A DNA stretch of 64,000 bases from assembly GCA_037349495.1 (NCBI GenBank), contig CP140194.1:932001-996000 (forward strand), written 5' to 3'. The DNA is from Lotmaria passim (Eukaryota; Euglenozoa; Kinetoplastea; Trypanosomatida; Trypanosomatidae). The position numbers and the translations under genes are program-made. Within the stretch, counting starts at the first letter, position 1, and each line of letters opens with the position of its first letter. A model generated the notes under the pieces. It was not told where the DNA came from. It saw only the letters and a program-made list of their open reading frames with translations, and did not search any database. Shown here piece after piece: positions 33,368 through 42,978 of the stretch.

Positions 33368-34861
33368 CTAGTCGAAATCCAAGAGAGGGGCACGCGGCAA
33401 GGACTGCATCTTCTTCTTTTTCTCTCGCATTTCTTGCATGCTTGCGTCAAAGGCGCGACTGCTCGCGATGAAGGCGGGCAGCGTCCGCGTCGCCGCGACG
33501 GGATCGTCTCGGTGGTAAAAGAGGTGTGACTGTAACTGGGCGGCGCTGATAACGTGTGGCGGCACGGCGCTACCAAACTCGGCCACCATGGCGTCCGACG
33601 CAGTGGGGTAGAACTTGCGGAACATTCGCTCTGACTGGTCCACGTCCAGCAGCCCGATCTCGATCTTCACATCCGCGCGACCAGGTCGGATGAGGGCCGG
33701 GTCCAGCATTTCCACATGGTTTGTTGTCATGAAGACGAGACGGCCCTCCTGTGCCCCGACGCCGTCAAGCGCGTTCAGCAGCCCGCTCATCGTCACATTA
33801 CACTCGTTGCTGAAGGCGCGGTCGATATCCTCCAGCAAGACAATGGTGTCCATGTGTGCACTGTTCAACAGCGACGTCAATGACTCGTCATTCAGGTTAC
33901 GGTTCGACAAGTTGAGCAGCGAGATGGAGAGTCGCAGCTCGCCGGCGAGGGCCATGACGTAGCTTGTTTTACCGCAGCCTGGCGGTCCGTGCAACAGGTA
34001 TCCGCGCCGGTACGGCACACCGAGCTGCTTGTAAAATGCGCTGGAATCGAGAAACTTGCGCACGTCCTTGAGGATGAAGTCTGACATGTCGCCTGGGAGC
34101 ACCACAGAACTCAGCGACCGCCGAGAACGAGGCCGTGCTTGGCGAGTCCAGTTGCTTCCGCCGTTCATGTAGACGACGGTGTGGTTGCTGTCCTCCATCT
34201 CGGCGTGCAGCTGCGCCGCTTTCATGATGTTCTGCAGGAAGCTCGGATTCGTGCCGACTGTCGTGAACTCCAGTGTCTCGAAGATCTCACCGTCGTAGCT
34301 TGGTCCCACGTTGTCGCGCCGGCGCCGCGTCAGCGTCAGCGGACGGCCTTCGTAGAAGAAGAAGTGCCGCAGATTTGGGCATGGGCCGAAGAGGCATTCC
34401 GTGTGTTGCCGGTCGTTGGACGAGTAGTCGAAGGCAGCGGTGCGGGTTAGGACAGACATCTGCTGGACCTTGAAGGAGTGCTGACTGGCAAGCCAGCGCA
34501 GCATCCATTCGTACCCGCTGTCCCGACTCGACACTTCCAGCGACACGACGAACTTGCGTCGCATGAGCGCGCTGAGCATCACGGAGGCTTGTCTGCCCAG
34601 CATCCCGCCGACTGTCAGAACCCAAAGACCGGCACCCGCGCTGAAGTACGGATTGCTCAGCATTGCTCCGGCTGTGCGTGCCACCACGCTGTTTGAGTGC
34701 TCCCACCCCTCGGGAAGGAGGGCACCGAGGTCGATGCTCGGCTGCGAGCCCGACGTAGTCGTAGTTGCGGCGGCAGTGCTACTGGTCGGCGACGGCGCCG
34801 TCGTGGGGGCGACAGCAGTGGCTGCGCTATCCCTGCTGCTGGAACTGCCATGGAAAAACAT
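33368..34861 (-). CDS. BCS1: BCS1-like AAA ATPase (mitochondrial complex III assembly)
   Basis: 497 residues from the ATG at 34861. A Ser/Thr-rich N-terminus leads to one membrane segment (about residues 72-98, AGAGLWVLTVGGML). The BCS1-specific domain follows, with YEWMLRWLASQHSF at 117-130. The AAA module has Walker A GPPGCGKT at 292-299, Walker B VLLEDID at 341-347, sensor 1 in MTTN (378-381), and the arginine-finger region IRPGRAD at 391-397. Yeast Bcs1 sits in the mitochondrial inner membrane and moves the folded Rieske iron-sulfur protein into the bc1 complex. The same domain order supports that role here, while a paralogue with another client is possible. Length is close to the usual 420-450 plus an N-terminal extension. 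The frame runs 29 codons further from a TTG through the T-rich splice tract; the ATG is preferred. Leader 81 bases. Confidence 0.9.
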   Translation of the reverse strand: MFFHGSSSSRDSAATAVAPTTAPSPTSSTAAATTTTSGSQPSIDLGALLPEGWEHSNSVVARTAGAMLSNPYFSAGAGLWVLTVGGMLGRQASVMLSALMRRKFVVSLEVSSRDSGYEWMLRWLASQHSFKVQQMSVLTRTAAFDYSSNDRQHTECLFGPCPNLRHFFFYEGRPLTLTRRRRDNVGPSYDGEIFETLEFTTVGTNPSFLQNIMKAAQLHAEMEDSNHTVVYMNGGSNWTRQARPRSRRSLSSVVLPGDMSDFILKDVRKFLDSSAFYKQLGVPYRRGYLLHGPPGCGKTSYVMALAGELRLSISLLNLSNRNLNDESLTSLLNSAHMDTIVLLEDIDRAFSNECNVTMSGLLNALDGVGAQEGRLVFMTTNHVEMLDPALIRPGRADVKIEIGLLDVDQSERMFRKFYPTASDAMVAEFGSAVPPHVISAAQLQSHLFYHRDDPVAATRTLPAFIASSRAFDASMQEMREKKKKMQSLPRAPLLDFD

Positions 34862-35586
34862 GACGGAAAAATGGAGAAAGACCAAAGCGAAGTTGCTTTT
34901 AAAAAGTAAAATGGAAATAGTAATTAGTTGAGAAAGACACAGCTTCAAAAAAAAAAAAAAACGTCACAAAAGAAACAAGCAAACCACAACACAACAAATA
35001 ACCACGGCTAAGAGTTGCGAGAAGCCTAAACAAAGAAAAACGTAAAAGAGGGAGGGGAAGGAGGGAACAGGTGGGCGCCACGGCACTTCTACAGCAAAAA
35101 AAAAAAAAAACGGAAATCAAAAAAAACTCTACTTCTCTTCTTTTTTTTTTTTTGATTTGGAAAGAGGAAATTTGATTGCTCGCCCGCCGTTGTTTGTTTT
35201 TCTTTCAGTGCTTGTATTCGAGAAAGTTGCAGGAAGAGGTAAATCAAAAAAAAAAAAAAGAGAAAAGAAAGAGATTGTTAAGGTGAAGCAGAAGCATCAT
35301 AGGAAAAGAAGGTCGAAGTCTAGCTGCTTTTAACAGCTTTTTTTTTTTTTGTGCATGTGTGTTTGTGCGTTTGTTCCGCACCGGCACTGCTACAATTCTG
35401 TCGTTGCGAACGCCAGAAGGCGGCTCGGCTCGAGCGCGACGAGTAACTCTTTCATTACGCGGAGCTGGCTCATGCTAGGGTTATTCAGAGCATTTCAATT
35501 CTCTGCAGGTGTCTTTCTTTCTCTTTCCTTTTACTTGATTTCGAGCTTCAGCCGCTGCTGAAACAAGAAAAAACAGGAACAGAAGT
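34862..35586. other. intergenic spacer
   Basis: 3' UTR of the Sfi1-like gene and leader of the BCS1-like gene. It holds A14-15 near 34950 and 35098, T runs near 35140 and 35340, and A13 near 35247. No gene is seen. Confidence 0.6.
34943..34965 (-). promoter_or_regulatory. spliced-leader acceptor, BCS1-like gene
   Basis: A T run of about 14, then GAAG with AG at 34944-34943; 81-base leader. Confidence 0.6.
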
Positions 35587-38500
35587 CTAACTCAACTGCG
35601 TTGCATGGGACTGTGTAGGGGGTGGTGACCGGTAGCTGGCCTCAATGTCGCGAACTCGTTGTAGCAGCAGCTCCATTCGACTCAGCAAGCGGTTCGACGA
35701 CCCACGATGCGGCAAGTCGCTTCGTTCATCATCCTCTTGGAAGGCTTCACTGTGGCTTGTCGTGCGGGGCTGCCGCCGATAGTCCTGAGGTGGAGTCTCG
35801 ACCAAGCCACTGGAGAAGAAAGCCGTCCGCGGCGGAGCTGCCGGTGAGCTCTCGTGATAACCTCTTCGCTTGAAAAGCGGCGTGGCTGTGTGGGAGCGGA
35901 TGGGGTGCTGACAGTCAACGTCACTGCTTTGTGTGGAGTCCTCTATTGGCGTTGACGGCGGCGATGACGACGGCTGGAAACAGTGCCGATGCCGCGCTCT
36001 GCCTTGTGCGTTGCGCGTACTCGCGTGAGGTGCGAAATGCCAGGCGGTGAGTGAAAAAGGAGAATGAAGCGATGAGGGTTTGGCGGTCGTGTCCGCCTTT
36101 GCAACCCTGGGTGTGGAGTGCGAGTGCGAGTGCGCTGCGGACACTGGAGACGGTGCCTTGGACGTCCACAATAGGCTAATGCCTAGAGCGGAGAGTGACG
36201 CGCAGCGTTGCACGGCAAACAGCTGCCTTTCAAGGGCTAACGCACGCTTCCACGACGGCATGGCAGCGAGGCTGCCGTTCACAACCACCACACGTGTCTT
36301 CCCTACAAGGCTCCGTCGCTGCGGGGAATCGCTACTGTCAACGCTCTTCTTAGTACCGCTCTTGTTTCCGCCACCGTCCTCTCTCCCTGCTGCAGGCGTG
36401 ACACGGCGCCGCTGCGGTGCGGTGCGGCGCGCCACGCGAGGTGAAACAACACGTGCTGACGGCGACGCAGATGACACCGACGAAGTCGCGGCAGAAAGAG
36501 CCTTCACCACCTCACTCCTGGCTGTGCTTGCTTGTGCCGTAATACCAGGGCTCTCAGCATCAGCACTTACGGTTACTGCCGCCGTGCGCAAAACTACCGA
36601 AGGCACGCACACTTCACCTTCAATTCGCTCGGTACGGCGCGCCGTGGGTAAGCGGTGTCGACGATCTACGTGGTAGCGGCACAGAATAAACCCACGCGCG
36701 CGCCAGTGATAGAACGTCCGTGCGAGTCGTCTCAACTGGGCAAAGCAGTCCGCCTCGTCTTCGATCTGCGTCGCACGCGCGGCCAACCGCGCCGCTGCGT
36801 GTGCTGTGGCGCGCCGCCGCCACATACGCAGCACCCTTCGGCACTGAAGCTGATCTCCCACTTTCCACGCCAGTTGCTCTCGTCCGTGGCGCACTGCACG
36901 GCATACCTCTGCCCGCGTGCACCACCTTTCAAAGGCCGGCTTCATAAGAAGGGAACGCTGACGTTGCTCCACACAACGCCGAACGCGCGTCTCCACCGCG
37001 TAGCGGGACAACCAAATAGAAATGCAGCGACGTAACGTGTACTGCTTGTAGAAGTGCGCAATCTGATCTTCGCGGCGACGATTTTGCTGACGTTCGAACA
37101 GGCGCACTCGCCACAACTTCCACGCGCCTTTGCGCAGTCTCTCCTCACCGTTGACCGAGCTTGTGGAGACGCGTAGTTGACTTTCGTGTGTCAGCCGCGT
37201 CCTCCATGTGCGCCACACCTGAGCCGTCAAGCCGCCGTCGTAGTGTTTCTTCGCAATGCGCAGCGCTACGCATTCTTTACAACGCATTTGCATAGTTGTG
37301 AATGTCCGCCTTATAAGGTAGCACGCGTGGTGATGGTCTGCGACAACGTCCCTCTGCCTCTCACACCACTGCTGCCACACCGCACGCTTTGTACGCGGTG
37401 CACCAAGGAAGCGCTGCTTTGTTGTTCGTTGGTAGTGCGCCAAGACTGCGTTGCATCGCCATAAGGAGAAGACGCGGCGCGCCACCGTCTGCATGCGAAA
37501 CCGCCGTGCCAGGGTCGCACGAAGCCACACCTGGAGCAGACGACCGAAGTACCGCACCGCCTTCTGCTCCGTCACCACATCGCCCACGGCGTCGTCGTGC
37601 GCTTCCTTTCGGCGCCGGCAGGCCGCGTCGACGCGACGCCGCCAGACACACCAGCACTGCTGAGTGGTGCGGTGAGCCTGCTGGCCGAAAATGTAACGCG
37701 CGGCCATCGACTCATAGAGACGCCGATTACGCCAGTGCAGGAACGTGGTGCGGAGGAGACGATGGCTGCGCCGATCTTGAACTAAGGAGATGCGCTCGGT
37801 ATCTTGTGGTTTCGCGCTCTGTGCCGCTGACAGGTCTACAAGGACGTCATCCCGGCCGCTGACGGCTGTGCTTGCTGCAGACAGTTGACAAGGCTCTTTC
37901 GCCGTGACGGTGCAAACACACGCTGGGGCCGAGGAAGATGCGACTGCGCTATCTGCAGAGGGTCGTTGTGCTATCTCGCCTGTGTGGAAGACCTGACTGA
38001 CGCCAGCGCTGCCGTTTTCTGTGCCTGACGTCTGCTGCTCACCGCCACTGCCCTGTAACACGCGATCGAGCAGCGACACTTCAAAAGTGGTGCTTGTCTT
38101 CTCCGTCTGACCACGTGCTGGTGTGCTCGACGAAACGGCGGGGGAGGGCACGGGTGGCGTTTGCTGCTCCGACTCGCTCTTCACACACGGCGTTGCACCA
38201 ACATCCTGTGCCACCCAATAAGCGGGTTCAGATGATGCGTCAACTTGATCTGTTTGACACTCTGCTGCTTGGCGCTGGACAGGCGGCGCCACTTGCGACG
38301 ACGCAAGCACCGCTTCGCCAAGTTCGCCTCCGTTTACCGCTTGGATTTCGCGCTGGCCTTTTTGGCGGCTCGCGTCCGTCTCCACAGGCGTAGAAGTGAC
38401 ATCAGCAGGTTGCTCTGCTGCGTGGGAGAGGCGAGACATTACTCGAAGGCCGCGCCGCGCGCGCCACCGTGCAACGACGTCGCGCAACGCGTGGTAGCGG

Positions 38501-39537
38501 CGCGACGTTGCCGCCAGGCGATCTCCAGCGACCCGCGCACAGCAGCGCGGAAGGTCCTCTAGAAACCAACGATGGTCGCAGCAGCAGTAATTTTCTTTCT
38601 CTGCCCAAGCAGCATTGCCGAGCTGTCGACGCAGCCAAGGGAAGAGAAGTGGCAGCGGGTCCTCTACGTCAACCTTCGCAGCGTGAGTTTCATCTCCATC
38701 CTGGAAAGAGTACCATTTGCTCCGATCAATAGGAGAGAGAAACCGATCGACCGAGGACTTTCCTTCGCTGGGTGAAGAGCAATTCGGCAGCGGAGCTCGC
38801 GCGTACGCAGTCATCGAGAGCGCATGCGCCAGACAAGCACGCGCGCTTGTGGAGCCCTCTTCCCGAAGGAACCACTCGGTGAACCGCACCAGCGCCGTCG
38901 CACACCAGCCCGGCTCCTGTGTGCGGAAAACCTCCAGCGCGTGTGCCTGCCGCGCCAGAGATGGTGCCTCCGTCAATGGTACTGAGAGAGACGAGGTAAA
39001 TCGGTCCTCTGCATTAGGTTTCCCCATCGCCCCACCGGTCAGTGAGGCGGCTGTCCACGCGCTGCAGCGTAAGAGGTGCGCGGCGGTGCAGAGGCTGACC
39101 TGTGACGCACGCTCGATGCAGCTTCGCGCCGCCGCAAGCGTGGCAAACGATGTCTCCGGCGTTCCGCGTGCACCATGACTCACTTCTCGTAGTCCGGCGT
39201 GGTGATGCGGCACACCTCCGTCACCTCGATAACACAGCGGTGATGTGGGCTTCTCAACGAGGCCAAACATGCTCTCAGGGTTGTCTTCTTCGCTCACCTC
39301 CGCCAAAGCAGCGAACGGCATCGAAAGCGAACGTGTAAAGCTCGCACCCGCATCGCCAGCGCGGCGGCAGAGCTGCAACTCGCTTGTGAGGCGATCGAAG
39401 CCGCTGCGGGACAGGAAGTGAAGGGCAAAGACGACACGAATGGCTTCGGTGCACACAGCGCGGTGCATCGTCACGCAAGGCCCGCAAAGCGCGTTTGCTA
39501 TTGCATCCGCAGGAGCGCTATCTGAGTTTAAGCTCAT
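35587..39537 (-). CDS. Sfi1-like centrin-binding repeat protein
   Basis: 1316 residues from the ATG at 39537. Between residues about 350 and 960 there are twelve units with the Sfi1 pattern (hydrophobic-x-x-W-x-x-Arg/Lys). Their Trp residues lie at 358, 602, 632, 671, 693, 724, 778, 809, 842, 872, 906 and 945. Examples are TTFLHWRNRRL, QCWCVWRRRVD, RVFSLWRCNAV, GAWKLWRVRLF and RTFYHWRARGF. From 602 on, most spacings are 30-39 residues. Sfi1 repeats form one long helix that binds a centrin at each unit, at spindle poles in yeast and at basal bodies in flagellates. A basal-body or bilobe role is therefore likely but inferred. A helical N-terminal region (1-340) and a Ser/Pro-rich C-terminus ending in a short helix (LLLQRVRDIEASY) flank the array. 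The longer frame to 39576 starts with GTG and is rejected. Confidence 0.8.
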   Translation of the reverse strand: MSLNSDSAPADAIANALCGPCVTMHRAVCTEAIRVVFALHFLSRSGFDRLTSELQLCRRAGDAGASFTRSLSMPFAALAEVSEEDNPESMFGLVEKPTSPLCYRGDGGVPHHHAGLREVSHGARGTPETSFATLAAARSCIERASQVSLCTAAHLLRCSAWTAASLTGGAMGKPNAEDRFTSSLSVPLTEAPSLARQAHALEVFRTQEPGWCATALVRFTEWFLREEGSTSARACLAHALSMTAYARAPLPNCSSPSEGKSSVDRFLSPIDRSKWYSFQDGDETHAAKVDVEDPLPLLFPWLRRQLGNAAWAEKENYCCCDHRWFLEDLPRCCARVAGDRLAATSRRYHALRDVVARWRARRGLRVMSRLSHAAEQPADVTSTPVETDASRQKGQREIQAVNGGELGEAVLASSQVAPPVQRQAAECQTDQVDASSEPAYWVAQDVGATPCVKSESEQQTPPVPSPAVSSSTPARGQTEKTSTTFEVSLLDRVLQGSGGEQQTSGTENGSAGVSQVFHTGEIAQRPSADSAVASSSAPACVCTVTAKEPCQLSAASTAVSGRDDVLVDLSAAQSAKPQDTERISLVQDRRSHRLLRTTFLHWRNRRLYESMAARYIFGQQAHRTTQQCWCVWRRRVDAACRRRKEAHDDAVGDVVTEQKAVRYFGRLLQVWLRATLARRFRMQTVARRVFSLWRCNAVLAHYQRTTKQRFLGAPRTKRAVWQQWCERQRDVVADHHHACYLIRRTFTTMQMRCKECVALRIAKKHYDGGLTAQVWRTWRTRLTHESQLRVSTSSVNGEERLRKGAWKLWRVRLFERQQNRRREDQIAHFYKQYTLRRCISIWLSRYAVETRVRRCVEQRQRSLLMKPAFERWCTRAEVCRAVRHGREQLAWKVGDQLQCRRVLRMWRRRATAHAAARLAARATQIEDEADCFAQLRRLARTFYHWRARGFILCRYHVDRRHRLPTARRTERIEGEVCVPSVVLRTAAVTVSADAESPGITAQASTARSEVVKALSAATSSVSSASPSARVVSPRVARRTAPQRRRVTPAAGREDGGGNKSGTKKSVDSSDSPQRRSLVGKTRVVVVNGSLAAMPSWKRALALERQLFAVQRCASLSALGISLLWTSKAPSPVSAAHSHSHSTPRVAKADTTAKPSSLHSPFSLTAWHFAPHASTRNAQGRARHRHCFQPSSSPPSTPIEDSTQSSDVDCQHPIRSHTATPLFKRRGYHESSPAAPPRTAFFSSGLVETPPQDYRRQPRTTSHSEAFQEDDERSDLPHRGSSNRLLSRMELLLQRVRDIEASYRSPPPTQSHATQLS

Positions 39538-39618
39538 GGGCTTTTTTTTGTACGCAGTCCCCCGGATCCTCAACACGGCTCTTATTAACTCTTTGGAAAA
39601 TTCTCCTCCTTTCTCTCT

Positions 39619-39702
39619 TTATCTACTTGTATGTATGCAGCAGTTTGTGTAACGTGACAATTGCGCTTGCTTGTGTGCGCGCGTATCTATGCAGCTGTAC
39701 AT
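39619..39702 (-). promoter_or_regulatory. 27-codon upstream ORF in the Sfi1-like leader
   Basis: With the acceptor at 39727-39726, the leader contains one ATG (39702) that opens a 27-codon frame ending 81 bases before the main ATG. It could lower translation of the main ORF. Confidence 0.45.
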
Positions 39703-39725
39703 TGAAAGGCTCTTATCGACAGCTT

Positions 39726-39750
39726 CTGAGTAAAAAAAAAAAAAAAAGCA
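39726..39750 (-). promoter_or_regulatory. spliced-leader acceptor, Sfi1-like gene
   Basis: A T run of about 16 followed by ACTCAG, AG at 39727-39726; no good pyrimidine tract lies closer to the ATG. Confidence 0.55.
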
Positions 39751-40271
39751 GCATCTGAAAGGAATGGGGGACGCTAAACGAAAAAAGGACTGAGAGACGA
39801 CAAGCTTCAGCGCGACTCTTGTGTTATCCGCGACATGCTTGTTCAAATCAGGTGCTTGCTTTTGAAACACAACGAGAGCGATACACAAATACACACACAA
39901 AAGAAGAAAAGAGCGGAGAAACAGCTTTCAAAGTTAGCTGAATGAGCCAACCACTCTTCGCTTTCTCGTTCATCTTCTTTGCTTGAGAGCGTGATGCTGC
40001 ATCGACTGGGCATTTCAAAAGAGGAAGAAAAAAAAAACCTGGAGAAGTGGGTTAAGTTGTAAGCACTAGTCTCATTAAAGAAGGATGAAACAAACAACCT
40101 AAAAAAGCAGGTAGTAAAAAAAAGGCCAAAAAGAAAGTTTCTATTGTGCTTGAGAAATGGAGAAAAATAAAGCTGAAGTGTGTATAAAAAAAAAACTAAA
40201 GCTAAAGCTAAATAAAAACTGAACGGGGCAGGAGGGGAAAAAAAAACAAGATAATAGCAACAACAACAAAG

Positions 40272-41963
40272 CTAGGTGATGAAGATTCCGGTAGAGCTCT
40301 CCAACGAGCCGGAGGCCTCTGCGACAAGCTGGGAAATTACCTCACCCGTGGCACGGGCGCGCGGTGCAGTGCCGTCCAGTCCGGCAAACTCGTCCGTGCT
40401 GAGACCCGTTTCAACGCAGTAAAACCGTGTCGGCCGCTTCAGCGACAGGATGTCCTCGTTCCACACCTTGTCGGCCAGCAACATTTCTTCGGCTGTCAGG
40501 AACGTGTCGGTTGTCAGGCTCCGCAGCAGCGCGGCCTTGCGCTTCTTCGTCTCCGCGGCGAGCGTCTCTGCCGCGTCACTGCCACGCTGGGCATCCGCGA
40601 CGGCGTCAGGCATGCCTGTGTCATCCTCAGCCCACCGCTGCAGCCCGTAGACGAGGAGGTCCTCTATGACGTTCATCATGGCACCGTCGAAGACCGGGTC
40701 GCCAGACTGCGTGTGCAAGTGATGCCGGGGAATGTTCCCGATGCGACTCACCACGCAGGCCTTGTACTGCTCCTGCGGCGTAGCGGGCAAGGACTCCGCG
40801 GCAGGCGACTGCGACGACGACGGCGGCAATGGAAAGGAAGCAGAGACGAGACCTGCGCTCTGCTCCAGCGTCCGTTCCAGCACCATACGGTCCATGTAGT
40901 CGTCTTTCAGGTACATCGCGGCGCTCACCACACGGGCCACCAAGTCAGGCATGAGGCTCGTGGCCGCGTCGTCGGTGGTGCCGTTGGCTTCCTCCGCCAT
41001 GGCGCTGCTTCGGGCGGGACTCGGACGCGTGGGAGGACTTAGCCTGTCTCTTGGTGGCAGTCGAATCACGGTAGGAGCTGGCAGAGCCGTAAAAGGCTCC
41101 GAGGTGACGGAGGCGGAGGTCCCGGCAGGCGAGCGGGCGTCGGCGATCGGCGTGCTGACACTGCTGCCGCCGACCGCCCGCGCAGGAGCCACGGGGGGCG
41201 GCAGCTGAATGGGCGACTGCGGCGGCACGACGCCTCCTGCGGCGCTGGTGCGTGGCCGTGTCGCCGGTGTCACGAGCGGCGAGGCAGCCGCTGCAGCGAC
41301 GGCGGTGCTGGTGCTGCAGCTGCGCTCGCGGTGTAGTGCCACGAGTCGGGGAAACCACTGCCGCGGCAGCCCGTAGGACTGTGCGACGTGGTCAGCGATG
41401 ACGAGACGGTTAGTGGCGATGAGGTACTCCACCATCTCCGCCCGCAGCCGCAGCTGCTGCTGGGTGAAACGCAAGTTCTCCGGCCGGAGAAGGTGCGGCG
41501 TGGCGGGCGGGCAGACTTCGCGGAGGAGTCGCGCCGCATCCTCAGCCTGCGCGTGCTGAGCCGCCTGTGGGCCTGTGTCGCCTGCCGTGCTGCGATTCAA
41601 ACTGCGCGCAGCTGCAGGGGCAAGGCTGGCATTGGCTGCTTCCGTGTCATAAGCTGCGTCTGTCGCCTTCACCTCGTTGAAGCCCTCCTCTCCCACCGCC
41701 AGCAGCGGCGTCTGCTGCAGGAACGCGGGCACCTCATCTGAGAGGAGCTCCTGCAGTCGGGTCAGAAAAGGCTCGTATTTTAGTCGGACTGTCTCGAGCC
41801 GAGATGCCACCTTGTGCAGCGACGCACCAGCCGCTGCCGGGTTCGGCGTCTCCGACTCCCGCTTCTGCAGCGCTGCAACGGCGGATCGTACGGGCTGCAG
41901 CTCCTTCTGGAGCTTCTGCACCTCGCGGAGCAGGTCCGCCATTTCCTGCGAGGCAGCCGTCAT
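40272..41963 (-). CDS. helical protein of unknown function
   Basis: 563 residues, ATG at 41963. It starts with a short coiled coil (MADLLREVQKLQKELQPVRS, about 8-27), then helical text to about residue 110 (VRLKYEPFLTRLQELL). A second helical block (LRLRAEMVEYLIATNRLVIA, about 172-191) is followed by HVAQSYGLPRQW. Residues about 215-330 are Pro/Ser/Ala-rich and probably disordered. The C-terminal third is ordered, with LKDDYMDRMVLERTLEQSAG, MMNVIEDLLVYGLQRW and KKRKAALLRSLTTDTFLTAE. No catalytic motif, membrane segment or signal peptide is seen. The block at 172-210 faintly recalls helical LisH/CTLH-type modules, too weakly to name. The tract before the ATG is strong and its AG lies one base from the start. 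Confidence 0.75.
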   Translation of the reverse strand: MTAASQEMADLLREVQKLQKELQPVRSAVAALQKRESETPNPAAAGASLHKVASRLETVRLKYEPFLTRLQELLSDEVPAFLQQTPLLAVGEEGFNEVKATDAAYDTEAANASLAPAAARSLNRSTAGDTGPQAAQHAQAEDAARLLREVCPPATPHLLRPENLRFTQQQLRLRAEMVEYLIATNRLVIADHVAQSYGLPRQWFPRLVALHRERSCSTSTAVAAAAASPLVTPATRPRTSAAGGVVPPQSPIQLPPPVAPARAVGGSSVSTPIADARSPAGTSASVTSEPFTALPAPTVIRLPPRDRLSPPTRPSPARSSAMAEEANGTTDDAATSLMPDLVARVVSAAMYLKDDYMDRMVLERTLEQSAGLVSASFPLPPSSSQSPAAESLPATPQEQYKACVVSRIGNIPRHHLHTQSGDPVFDGAMMNVIEDLLVYGLQRWAEDDTGMPDAVADAQRGSDAAETLAAETKKRKAALLRSLTTDTFLTAEEMLLADKVWNEDILSLKRPTRFYCVETGLSTDEFAGLDGTAPRARATGEVISQLVAEASGSLESSTGIFIT

Positions 41964-41964
41964 C

Positions 41965-42005
41965 CTGAACGAATAAAAGAAAGAGGGGGAAAAAAGAAAA
42001 CAGAA
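41965..42005 (-). promoter_or_regulatory. spliced-leader acceptor next to the ATG of 40272-41963
   Basis: About 35 bases of T/C ending in TTCGTTCAG with AG at 41966-41965, leaving one base before ATG. Confidence 0.5.
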
Positions 42006-42883
42006 AGCAGTGCAGAGCTGGAAAGAGAGTGTGTGCCTAACGCCGAGCTAAAAAACTGTTACACAGCTTTCAGCGGATGAAGTGATGGTTGCAGCATTTA
42101 AAAAAAAAAGGGAAAAAGAAGTGTGTTGTTGAGGCAAATAAGGGGCAGAGAAAGTGAGAAGGAGAGAACCACAATAAAGTGAAGTAGATTCACTATAGCA
42201 TGTTTCAACGGTTGCCAAGGCTCTTTTTTTTTTTTTTTTGACGGTAAACGACCTGGTTACGAGGAAACTCTGTCTCTTCTAGGGAGAGAGTTGTAGCGCA
42301 CTTAAACCGCAGAAAAAACAGGTGTAGCACGGAGGATTCGAGCGCTCGCTGGCTGATTTTAGATGAGGAAAGAACAATAGTGATAGTGAGTCATAACAAA
42401 CATACAACAACAAAAGAAAAACGACAGAGGATTGCTGAATTCGACATTGAATCTCTCGTGACATTATGCCGTTTGCTGTATTCACGCAAGAAAACTGAGA
42501 GGATAAGAATAGAGACCACCACAATATACACTCGTATTAACACTCTATAAGAAGTACAGAAGACTCAAGCTAGACTATCGTGCTTTATTTTTCTTATTAA
42601 AAAAAAAAAAAAGAACATAATAGTAATAGTACAAACAAAAACAGTTTTCTGTTTTTCTTCTTTCCCTACGTATTGAGTTAAATAGAGCGCTGTATCGAGG
42701 AATGTGCTCCACGACGCCATCGAATTCTATGCAAAGGGACACAACGAAAACAGCAGCAGAAAACAAAAAACACGAAAAAAAAAAAAAAGAAGAGGGCATT
42801 ATCAGTAAAACAGAAACAAGCCGCTCAAACGCCTTCACCTCACACAAAACACACAGACACACACACCTGGAAAGTTATTATCG

Positions 42884-42902
42884 AACAACAACAACAACAA
42901 CA
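42884..42902. repeat. (AAC)6 microsatellite
   Basis: A trinucleotide repeat in the 3' UTR region of the nucleoporin candidate. Confidence 0.85.
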
Positions 42903-42978
42903 AAAAATGCAGGGAAGGAAAAAAAAGGGGAAAAAAAAAGAGGTGCAAGCACACAGCCCCCCCCCCTCTCTCCCCCTA

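Larger units (their letters stand above)
39538..40271. other. intergenic spacer with a long leader
   Basis: 3' UTR of the gene at 40272-41963 and a 188-base leader of the Sfi1-like gene holding one upstream ORF. A16 lies near 39733, with other A runs near 40029 and 40186. No other gene is seen. Confidence 0.6.
41964..42978. other. intergenic spacer
   Basis: 3' UTR of the nucleoporin candidate and leader of the gene at 40272-41963. It holds T16 at 42224-42239, A13-14 near 42600 and 42776, (AAC)n at 42884-42902 and a C9 run near 42958. No gene is seen. Confidence 0.6.

Noticed and set aside
42320-42350. GGATTCGA string resembling a tRNA B-box complement
   Set aside because: No matching A-box, acceptor stem or anticodon arm around it.
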